NCBI RefSeq assembly: GCF_008014745.1
Contig: NZ_VPFD01000035.1
Coordinates: forward strand, 1-47,313
Origin: Massilia arenae
Lineage (GTDB): Bacteria; Pseudomonadota; Gammaproteobacteria; Burkholderiales; Burkholderiaceae_D
Direction of reading: 5' to 3'
Length of the DNA: 47,313 bases
The position numbers were made by a program, and so were the translations under genes. Shown here in pieces: positions 1-6,788 of this stretch (position 1 is its first letter; each line of letters starts with the position of its first letter). The notes under the pieces are model-generated. The model was not told the DNA's origin, ran no database searches, and saw nothing but the letters and a program-made list of their open reading frames with translations.

Positions 1-207
1 TTCATGCCGAGCATGGTCGCACGCCGCCACAACCCTATCCTTCGTCAATTTGCCGAACGCCTTCTAGCGAACGGCATGGCCAAGCGAGCGGTGATCAGCG
101 CCGTTACACACAAGCTGGCGCACCTGATCTATGGCGTCATTCGAACCGGCAAGCCATTTGACGCCAATTATCTTCACAAAAATCTTGCAATCCAAGACGG
201 TATCTGA
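1..207 (+). mobile_element. IS110-family transposase, C-terminal fragment
   Basis: The frame is open from the first base of the window and ends in TGA at 205-207, so the gene starts outside the window or is truncated. The visible part (about 68 residues) has the basic helical tail and the closing KPFDANYL and QDGI segments that I associate with the end of IS110-type (transposase_20) DEDD transposases. These elements insert without classical terminal inverted repeats, and none is visible in the 92 bases that follow. The ATG at 4-6 is an internal methionine, not a supported start. Whether the element is intact cannot be told from this window. Confidence 0.7.
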
Positions 208-299
208 CCCTAATGGGATTGGGCGCGAAAGGGGCGCGTCTGCGTGCGCGGCTGTAGAGTCAGGTCGGCTACACTGGGGGCCAACCACCAGGAGCGACT

Positions 300-866
300 A
301 TGAGCATGATTCGAACCGCACGCATCGCAGTTAGTATCGCCACCTTGTGCGCAACGAATGCGTTTGCGCAGCAAGTCAATATCAAGCCTGGGCTGTGGCA
401 GATCGACATGACCCTGCCTGGCCAGGGAGGGGGCAATCAGATGGCGGGCATCGCCGCGCTGATGAAGAATCAGATGGCCTCGATGTCGCCGGCTCAGCGC
501 GCGGAGATACAGAAAAGGCTGGGCGCTAGTGGCACGGAATTCACGGACGATGGACTGCGCACCAAGCAGTGCATCACGAAAGAGGACATCGCGAAGTTCG
601 ACGTATTTGGTAAAAAAGGTCCTGATGGCTGCACCAGGAATGCGACCCCCGCCGCGGGCGGCATGAATGTCAGCATGCAGTGCACCCAGCCGCAAATGAA
701 AATCGATGCCATCGTGAAGACCCCGAGCGAGACGGCCTATACCTTCGACTCGACTGCCACCGTGGCCGGTCCGAACGGTATGATGGTGACCCAGAAAACC
801 AGCGGCACGGGTAAATGGCTGGGTAGCGACTGCGGCAGTGTGGCGCGGGTGTCTGGCGAGGGCTAA
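300..866 (+). CDS. DUF3617 domain-containing secreted protein
   Basis: A 188-residue exported protein. The N-terminus has a basic MSMIRTAR stretch, a hydrophobic core and a probable AFA-QQ signal peptidase site near residue 22. The mature start (VNIKPGLWQIDMT) is the typical DUF3617 opening, and the body has the usual conserved cysteines (the KQCIT segment, the DGC and MQC motifs, and a late DCGS). The function of DUF3617 is unknown; members are periplasmic or outer-surface proteins of Proteobacteria. AGGAG at 290-294 sits just upstream of the ATG. The stop overlaps by four bases the end of the convergent gene 863-1252. Confidence 0.85.
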   Translation: MSMIRTARIAVSIATLCATNAFAQQVNIKPGLWQIDMTLPGQGGGNQMAGIAALMKNQMASMSPAQRAEIQKRLGASGTEFTDDGLRTKQCITKEDIAKFDVFGKKGPDGCTRNATPAAGGMNVSMQCTQPQMKIDAIVKTPSETAYTFDSTATVAGPNGMMVTQKTSGTGKWLGSDCGSVARVSGEG

Positions 867-1252
867 GTGTCTATCGCGGGCAAGGCCGTCGGCGGCACCT
901 CGTCGGGCGAGAAGAACAGCCAGTCGTGGTTGCCCAGGCTGATGCCGATCCCGGCCACCTGGAAATGGCTGGCCAGGTCGGGCGTGAAGAAAATCTGCGG
1001 CGCGTCGTCGTAGGCGGCGCCGGCCAGCATCACCAGCAGGGTCGAGCCGCCCGCGTCGATCGTCAGCGCCATCTCGTTGAGCATGGCGATGCGTCCGCGG
1101 CCCGACTGCACCAGGCCGCCGAGCGACCTGGCATAGACGAAGCACAGCGACGTGGCCTCGTCATGCCAGGCGCGCAGGCGCGCCGCGATGTCGCCGCCGC
1201 CATGCGTGGAAGATTGTCGGACCAGTTGCTGCGGTGCGGCCAGGATGCCCAT
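863..1252 (-). CDS. Hypothetical protein, 129 aa
   Basis: I do not recognise the family. The product has no signal peptide or membrane helix. It begins with a stretch rich in Gln and Gly, then has an alternating hydrophobic region (IAMLNEMALTIDAGGSTLLVML) and ends with aromatic segments (QIFFTPDL, GNHDWLFFSPDE) that suggest a small alpha/beta fold. The start is supported by GGAGAAG about 6 bases upstream. It lies 34 bp downstream of the substrate-binding protein gene on the same strand, so it may be cotranscribed, and its stop overlaps the convergent DUF3617 gene. The longer open frame on the same strand reaching 210 is rejected because it would run antisense through the DUF3617 gene. Confidence 0.6.
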   Translation of the reverse strand: MGILAAPQQLVRQSSTHGGGDIAARLRAWHDEATSLCFVYARSLGGLVQSGRGRIAMLNEMALTIDAGGSTLLVMLAGAAYDDAPQIFFTPDLASHFQVAGIGISLGNHDWLFFSPDEVPPTALPAIDT

Positions 1253-1286
1253 CGGTCTTCTCCACGAAAGTGTGGCGGCGTGACGA

Positions 1287-2423
1287 TCAGCGGATCACGT
1301 CCATCCGCGTGCGCTTGCCGCCCTTGTAGGTGTACAGCGTCAGCGCCCCATCGAGGATGTCGCCCGACGGATCGAACTGGATGGTGCCGGTCACGCCCTC
1401 GTACTTGATCTTCTTGAGCTCGGGCAGGTACTTCGCCGGCTCGGCCGATTTCGCCTTCTGCATTGCCGCCGCCATCACCATCACCGAGTCATACACATAC
1501 GGCGCATACAGCTGCACCTCGAGCCCTGTCTTTTGCTTGAAGCGATTGCGGAAGTCGGTCATCACCTGCTCTTGCGCGCCTTTCACGCCGCCCGCTTCGG
1601 CGCACACGACCTTGTCTTCGCCGACCGCGTCGCCGGCCAGGCGGCCCAGCGCCGTGGTGCACATGCCGTCGCCGCCCATGAAGCGGGCATTGATGCCGAG
1701 CGCCTTCATCTGCTTGAGCATCGGGCCGGCTACCGCGTCCATGCCGCCGAAGAAGACCAGGTCGGGCTTCTTGGCGCGGATGGCGGTGAGGATGGCGGTG
1801 AAGTCGGTGGCAGTGGCGCTGGTGAACTGCTTGTCGACGATGCGCACGCCCGGCCCCTTGGCGGCCTTCGCGAATTCGGCGGCCACGCCCTGGCCGTAGG
1901 TGGTGCGGTCGTCGATGACGGCGATGTTCTTGACCTTGAGCGTCTCGACCGCATACTTGCCGAGGGTGCCGCCCAGCTTGGCGTCGTTGGCGACCACGCG
2001 GAACACGCCCGGGAATTTCTGTTTGGTGAACTGGGTCGCGGTGGTGGCCGGCGACACCTGCACCAGGCCGGCGTTGTGATAGATGCGCGAGGCCGGCACG
2101 CTGGTGCCGGAGTTCAGGTGGCCGACCACGCCGTTGACCTTGGCGTCGACCAGTTTCTGCGCCACCGCCGTGCCTTGCTTCGGATCGCTGGCGTCGTCCT
2201 CGGCCAGCAGCTGCAGGGTGACCTTCTGGCCGTTGATCGTGAAGCCCTTGGCGTTGAGTTCATCGATCGCCATGCGCGCCGCATTTTCGTTGTCCTTGCC
2301 GAGGTGGGAATTGGGGCCGGAGACCGGTCCCACATGGCCGATCTTGACGATCTGCTGGGCGCCGGCGCCGGAGGCGGCGGTCAGGGCAATGGCGAACGCG
2401 ATGGGCTTGCTGATGAACCGCAT
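1287..2423 (-). CDS. Branched-chain amino acid-type ABC transporter substrate-binding protein (LivK family)
   Basis: A 378-residue periplasmic binding protein of the Leu/Ile/Val type (peripla_BP_6). The start at 2423 is chosen over the upstream in-frame ATG because GGAG lies 8 bases before it and it gives a clean signal peptide (MRFISKPIAFAIALTAASGAGA, cut before QQ). The mature protein opens with IVKIGHVGPVSG, the classic first strand and ligand loop, followed by GKDNENAARMAIDELN, the long first helix. The usual two-lobe features follow (DDRTTYGQG; FFGGMDA; YAPYVYDSV). No permease or ATPase genes of a Liv system are adjacent, so it is an orphan binding protein. The natural ligand cannot be read from sequence; amino acids or small carboxylates are typical. 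Confidence 0.9.
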   Translation of the reverse strand: MRFISKPIAFAIALTAASGAGAQQIVKIGHVGPVSGPNSHLGKDNENAARMAIDELNAKGFTINGQKVTLQLLAEDDASDPKQGTAVAQKLVDAKVNGVVGHLNSGTSVPASRIYHNAGLVQVSPATTATQFTKQKFPGVFRVVANDAKLGGTLGKYAVETLKVKNIAVIDDRTTYGQGVAAEFAKAAKGPGVRIVDKQFTSATATDFTAILTAIRAKKPDLVFFGGMDAVAGPMLKQMKALGINARFMGGDGMCTTALGRLAGDAVGEDKVVCAEAGGVKGAQEQVMTDFRNRFKQKTGLEVQLYAPYVYDSVMVMAAAMQKAKSAEPAKYLPELKKIKYEGVTGTIQFDPSGDILDGALTLYTYKGGKRTRMDVIR

Positions 2424-2604
2424 GGACGGGCTCCGAAGTAGGGTGGTGGACGTGGCAGATCTGAAATTGCAGAGCAACGTTACCGCAAATACCAGGCTTC
2501 GGAAAGCGATAAATACAGGGCCGCCGCGGGCCGCACCCGGGCGGTGCGGCGGCGCCGGAAGGTGGTGCGGCGGCGGCCGCCTGGCGCGCCGCCGCGGGGC
2601 AGGA

Positions 2605-3636
2605 TCAGCGCGTGATGCGGCGCTTGGCGACGTCCGCCAGCGTCTTCGCCAGGCCCTGGGCGTCGGCCTCGCTGCTGGCGGCCATGTAGCCGCGCACGTA
2701 GGCGGCCTGCTTGGCGACCTGGCTGCTGCCGCCCTTGAGTTCCTCGAGCAGGTGGTCGGCCACCGCCATGTCGTTCAGGAGGCCAAGGCGGTCCTGCAGC
2801 TTTTCCAGGTGGCCGACATAGCGCTTGACGCGGCGCGCCGGCAGCAGGTCGCGGAAGAATTCGGCCGCGTAGCGCGCCTTCTTGGCGGCGATGCGCACCC
2901 GGTGGCGGCCCGGCGCGTCGCCGTCGTCCAGGCCATCGATGCGTTTGGCCAGGCGCTTCTCGGCCTTGCGCAGCAAGGGCAGGGCGGCCCTTGCGGCGCG
3001 CTCGGCCAGGGGCGAATCCTTGTCCAGCGTGGCCTCGGGACGCCAGCGGCGTTCGCCGAGCCATTCGTTCAGCTGCGTCATCAGCTCGACGTAGCGCGGC
3101 TCGCGCAGCACATTCAGGATGTGCGCGTGGTGCGCGTTCGCCCGTTCGTGCGCGGCCTGGCGCAGCGCCGTCGAGTCGAAGCCCTGGACCCGGTCGAGGG
3201 TGGAGTCGGCCAGCACGTCCCAGTCGCGCGCCGGTCCCAGTTCGCCGGATAGCCATTCGATGTCGGCGTGCAGGGCGACCGGCGGCGCGGCCAGGTCCTC
3301 GAACATGGCAAGCAGCGCGCGCAGGCGGCGCAGGCCGACCCGCATCTGGTGCAGGCTTTCGACGTTTTGCTTGCCCACGCCCGGCAGGTTCGCTTCGATC
3401 TGCTGGACGCAATTGAGGCCGATGGACTGGAAGGCGTCTTCCAGCGTCATGCGCCCGCGCAGGCGCACCGGTTCGGCCTTGACCGGGCGGATCGGTTCTT
3501 CCTTCGGCAAAGGTTGATCCTGCTGGGGTTCGGGTGGCGCCACCGCTGCGGCCTGCTGCGGGACTTGCTGTTCGGTCGGCGCGATGGCCACGTCTTTGCC
3601 TTGCGGCGCCAGTTTTTCTTTCTGTTGCTTACTCAT
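2605..3636 (-). CDS. CHAD domain-containing protein
   Basis: The 343-residue product has a Gln/Pro/Ala-rich N-terminal tail (about residues 1-65) and then a CHAD domain (conserved histidine alpha-helical domain). Typical CHAD features are visible: the ESLHQMRVGLRRLRALL segment, GPARDWDVLAD, and later HRVRIAAKKARYAAEFF with the conserved His and basic residues. CHAD proteins bind inorganic polyphosphate and often sit on polyP granules; here there is no attached CYTH domain. The start at 3636 (MSKQQKEK) is preferred to the longer frame because AAAGGAA lies just upstream. The gene is transcribed away from the MRJP-like gene at 3847, so the 210 bp between them probably carries divergent promoters. 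Confidence 0.88.
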   Translation of the reverse strand: MSKQQKEKLAPQGKDVAIAPTEQQVPQQAAAVAPPEPQQDQPLPKEEPIRPVKAEPVRLRGRMTLEDAFQSIGLNCVQQIEANLPGVGKQNVESLHQMRVGLRRLRALLAMFEDLAAPPVALHADIEWLSGELGPARDWDVLADSTLDRVQGFDSTALRQAAHERANAHHAHILNVLREPRYVELMTQLNEWLGERRWRPEATLDKDSPLAERAARAALPLLRKAEKRLAKRIDGLDDGDAPGRHRVRIAAKKARYAAEFFRDLLPARRVKRYVGHLEKLQDRLGLLNDMAVADHLLEELKGGSSQVAKQAAYVRGYMAASSEADAQGLAKTLADVAKRRITR

Positions 3637-3846
3637 GCTGGTTCCTTTCACGGTAGACAAGCGCAGCGGCAAGGTGGATCGCAAAGAGGCCTGTGTCGAT
3701 TTTCACTGCAGGCGTGAAAGTGCTACCCACTCCGCTGGCTGTTTCGCTGCCACGAGAAATCCTATGCTTCTCCCGACAACGAGCTGGACAAATCGATCAT
3801 ACGCCGATGAACCGTCCAGCCCACCCATACATGACAGGATAATGAC

Positions 3847-5028
3847 ATGATGCATCCAAAGACCCTCGCGCGCTTGTACGCCGTTGTTGCTACCGCTACC
3901 GCGATCGCCATCGCCGTCCCGGGCGCGGCCCACGCGGCGACGGCCGCCGCACCCATCCCGACTGTCGGCCAGCTCGAACACGTGGCCGCCTTCGACGGCC
4001 CGATGCCCACCGGCGTCACGGTGGCTGAAGGCAACCGTATCTTCGTGAACTTCCCGCGCTGGGGCGATGACGTGCCCTATACGGTGGCGGAAATCCGCGA
4101 CGGCAGGCCGGTTCCGTATCCCGACGCCGCCATCAACCGCGCCGACCCGGACGATCCGGCCCGCAGCCTAATCAGCGTGCAAAGCGTGGTCGCCGATGGC
4201 CAGGGACGCCTGTGGATCCTGGACACCGCCGCACCGGGCTTCGCCGCGCCGAGGCCGGGCGGCGCCAAGCTGGTGGCGGTCGACCTCAAGACCGACAAGG
4301 TGGTCAGGACGGTGGTGTTTCCGCCCGAGGTGATCCTGCCTAGCACCTACGTCAACGACGTGCGTTTCGATTTTCGCGTAGGCGCCGAGGGCGTGGCCTA
4401 TGTGACCGATTCGTCGCTGAGCGGGCCGGGCGCCATCATCGTGCTCGACCTGGCCACCGACAAGGCGCAGCGCCGCCTGCAAGGGGATCGCTCCACCTCG
4501 GCCGATCCGCGCTTCGTGCCGCGCGTGGAAGGCCGTGTCTTGCAGAGCCGTGCGGCCGATGGCAAGACGGCGCCGTTCCGGGTGGCGTCGGATGGCATCG
4601 CGCTCTCGCCCGACGGTGAAACCCTGTATTTCAGCCCGCTCTCTAGCCGTCATGGCTATGCGGTGGCCACGCGCCTGTTGCGCGATCCGGCAGTCAGCGA
4701 GGAGAAGCTGGCGCGGGCCGTGCGCGACCTGGGCGAGAAGGGTGCGTCCGACGGGCTGGAGACCGATGCCGCCGGCAACCTGTACGCGACCGACTACGAG
4801 AACAATGCGATCCGCCGCCTGGAAGCCGATGGCAGCTGGCGCACCATTGCGCAAAGCCCCGAGCTGCTGTGGCCCGATACGCTGTCCGCCGGTCCGGATG
4901 GCTACCTGTACGTCACCGCCAACCAGCTGCACCGCCAGGCCGGCTTCAACGGCGGCAAGGACTTGCGCGCCAAGCCATACCGGCTGCTGCGCATGAAGAT
5001 CGGGCATGGGCCGGCGCCGACGCGTTGA
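3847..5028 (+). CDS. Major royal jelly protein/Yellow-like secreted beta-propeller
   Basis: A 393-residue exported protein with a signal peptide (hydrophobic core, cut near AHA-AT at about residue 31). The repeated propeller strands are typical of bacterial MRJP/Yellow-family proteins, sometimes annotated as L-dopachrome tautomerase-related: the MPTGVTVAEGNRIFVNFPRW opening, DGQGRLWILDTA, YVNDVRFDF, GVAYVTDSS, DGIALSPDGETLYFSPLSS, ASDGLETDAAGNLYATDYE and LWPDTLSAGPDGYLYVTANQ. The family binds small organic molecules in the propeller mouth; the bacterial substrate is unknown. Two ATG codons are in tandem at the start, with AGGA upstream. The gene converges on the SIMPL gene, with 2 bp between the stops. 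Confidence 0.85.
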   Translation: MMHPKTLARLYAVVATATAIAIAVPGAAHAATAAAPIPTVGQLEHVAAFDGPMPTGVTVAEGNRIFVNFPRWGDDVPYTVAEIRDGRPVPYPDAAINRADPDDPARSLISVQSVVADGQGRLWILDTAAPGFAAPRPGGAKLVAVDLKTDKVVRTVVFPPEVILPSTYVNDVRFDFRVGAEGVAYVTDSSLSGPGAIIVLDLATDKAQRRLQGDRSTSADPRFVPRVEGRVLQSRAADGKTAPFRVASDGIALSPDGETLYFSPLSSRHGYAVATRLLRDPAVSEEKLARAVRDLGEKGASDGLETDAAGNLYATDYENNAIRRLEADGSWRTIAQSPELLWPDTLSAGPDGYLYVTANQLHRQAGFNGGKDLRAKPYRLLRMKIGHGPAPTR

Positions 5029-5030
5029 GG

Positions 5031-5732
5031 TTACTTACCTATGCGATAGATCACGTCCACGACCTGCACCAGCTTCTGCACCGTCACCAGCAGCGGATCC
5101 CCCGGCGTGGACACCGGGCTGTAACGTGGCCCGTCAGTGGCCAGTCCCATCGCGTTCGACAGGTTCTTGAGCGGCGCCAGCGCCACGCCGTTCGCCGCTC
5201 CCAGCCTGGCGCCGATGCCGCGCGCGATGTTCTGCGCCTTCAGGCGCGCCGCGCCCAGGGCCTGGCTCACCAGTTCGGCCTCGATCTTGTCGGCGTCGCT
5301 GCGGCTGAAGGCGACCGCCAGCGACTCGACGTTCGGCGTCGTCATCAGGGCCTGGATCAGCGCCGTCCACCCTTCCAGATTGCGCACCGTGGCGTGGACC
5401 GCGGCGCGGGTCTCGATCGCCTGTACCGTATCGCCTTGCTTGAGCGGACGGCGCAGCAGATCCTGCACCGAGATGTCCTCGACCGCGACGCCATGCTGCG
5501 CGAGCAGCGCGCGGCTGGCCTCGAGCCGTTCGCTGACCAGCTTCCAGGCCGCTTCCAGGTCGGGGTCCAGGCTGACGATCTCGAAATCGATCTCGCCCAC
5601 GTCCGGCATCACGTGCAGGTTGGCGGCGGCGTTCACGTGGATGAAGGGATAGTTCGGCAGGTCGGCCGCTTGGGCGGGGGCGAATGCAGTGCAGGAAGCG
5701 ATGGCGAATGTGGCGGCGAGTTTCTTCAGCAT
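5031..5732 (-). CDS. SIMPL domain-containing periplasmic protein (DUF541)
   Basis: A 233-residue exported protein with a signal peptide (MLKKLAATFAIASCTAFAPAQA, cut before ADL). The mature part follows the SIMPL (DUF541, BP26-like) pattern: an initial strand VNAAANLHVMPDVGEIDFEI, the central DISVQDLLRRP and AAVHATVRNL strands, a helix with ALGAARLKAQNIARGIGARLGA, and a closing beta strand. These proteins form periplasmic or outer-membrane-associated oligomers of unclear role. A perfect 20-bp palindrome (5784-5803) lies 52 bp upstream of the start and may control the gene. Confidence 0.85.
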   Translation of the reverse strand: MLKKLAATFAIASCTAFAPAQAADLPNYPFIHVNAAANLHVMPDVGEIDFEIVSLDPDLEAAWKLVSERLEASRALLAQHGVAVEDISVQDLLRRPLKQGDTVQAIETRAAVHATVRNLEGWTALIQALMTTPNVESLAVAFSRSDADKIEAELVSQALGAARLKAQNIARGIGARLGAANGVALAPLKNLSNAMGLATDGPRYSPVSTPGDPLLVTVQKLVQVVDVIYRIGK

Positions 5733-5783
5733 GACGGTCCTTGTGATGGCGGGACGGCTCCCGGTGACGGTCAGCTTAGGTTA

Positions 5784-5803
5784 TCTAGACATTGATGTCT
5801 AGA
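5784..5803. promoter_or_regulatory. Perfect 20-bp palindrome, operator candidate
   Basis: The sequence TCTAGACAT-TG-ATGTCTAGA has two 9-base arms that are exact reverse complements. The TAGACAT half-site with a 2-bp centre is the sort of site bound by dimeric winged-helix repressors such as the MarR family. No MarR gene is in the window. It lies upstream of the SIMPL gene and just beyond the 3' end of the decayed monooxygenase gene. Confidence 0.6.
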
Positions 5804-5840
5804 AGTGATGATATTTCATGCCGGACGGGTAGATCGACCG

Positions 5841-6742
5841 TCAGTCGCAGAAGCGCCGGTAGGCGCGGTCGCGGAAGTAGTGTGCGAGGGCGTCCGGCCC
5901 GCGGCCCGGATCGCACAGCGCGATGTGGCCGTCCGGCCGCACGAGATACTGGGCGTTGCGTGCGAAGCCGGCTGCTTCATGGCGCAGGGTCCAGGCGAAT
6001 TCGCGCATGGGCATGCCGTGCAGCAGGCACCAGGCGCGCAGGCCGTCGCCGGCCTCGCCATAAACCTGCACCTGCCAGTCGATCTTCTCCAGCGGCGCGT
6101 GGTTGTCCACGCCATCTGCCTCGACCCAGGGCAACCGGTCGCCGGCCTTGATGCTCCCAGCGCTGCCGGTGCTGAGCGGGCTGTCGTGGTAGCTGATCGT
6201 GATCTGCGAGACGATCTTGAAGATCAGTTCGCGCACCGCGTCGACGCCATAGGCGACCGTGGCGAACAGGGGAGCGATGCGGGTGCGCACGAAGTCGGCG
6301 GCGCCACCACATAGTCTTTACGGTCCTCGAAGGCGACCAGCTCGACCGGCCGCTGGACCTGGACCCCGGCCTGCCCGAGATGGCGCAGCAGCAGCCGCTC
6401 GTGCAGGTCTTGCGGATACACCAGCACGAAGGGGTAGGGCGTGAGCTTTTCGCCGGCGTCCTGGAGCGACAGGCGCGCGCGGCGCTTGCCGCGCACCCAC
6501 ATATTGAGGGCGATATTGCGCTTGCCGGCGGCGACCGTTTCGTCGGCCAGGCCGAGCTGGCGGTACAGCTCAAGGGTGCGCGCCTGGATCGCCATCGCGC
6601 GCGAGGTCGTGCCCGGCTGCGCCGCCTTATCGACGACCGCGACCTTGACGCCCTGGCGCGCCAGTCACAGGGCCAGCACCAGGCCGGTCGGCCCCGCGCC
6701 GGCGATGAGCACGTCGTACCTGTCCACGGCCCCCTCCTTCAT
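5841..6742 (-). pseudogene. FAD-dependent aromatic monooxygenase (PheA/TfdB/RdmE type), decayed
   Basis: The remnant of a PheA/TfdB-type flavin monooxygenase, a family that is normally over 500 residues. The start at 6742 gives YDVLIAGAGPTGLVLAL, the FAD-binding GxGxxG fold, but the next codon is a TGA at 6665-6667 where these proteins carry an ordinary residue (TGG to TGA would restore the frame). Reading continues in frame through LARQGVKVAVVDK and MAIQARTLELYRQLG to about 6310. The frame then shifts, and the sequence resumes as DFVRTRIAPLFATVAYGVDAVREL and the C-terminal thioredoxin-like domain ending at 5841. The central GD-motif part (GDAAH, roughly 150-200 residues) is absent. So there are three lesions: a nonsense codon, an internal deletion and a frameshift at the deletion junction. 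Confidence 0.85.
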
Positions 6743-6788
6743 CCGTCCTACTCAGATGCCGGCGTGGCGCAATGGTTCCATGGGCGCT

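Noticed and set aside
210..1145. Long open frame on the minus strand covering the DUF3617 gene and part of the 129-residue ORF
   Set aside because: Runs antisense through the supported DUF3617 gene; composition is a GC-skewed shadow rich in Arg/Ala/His, with no recognisable domain.
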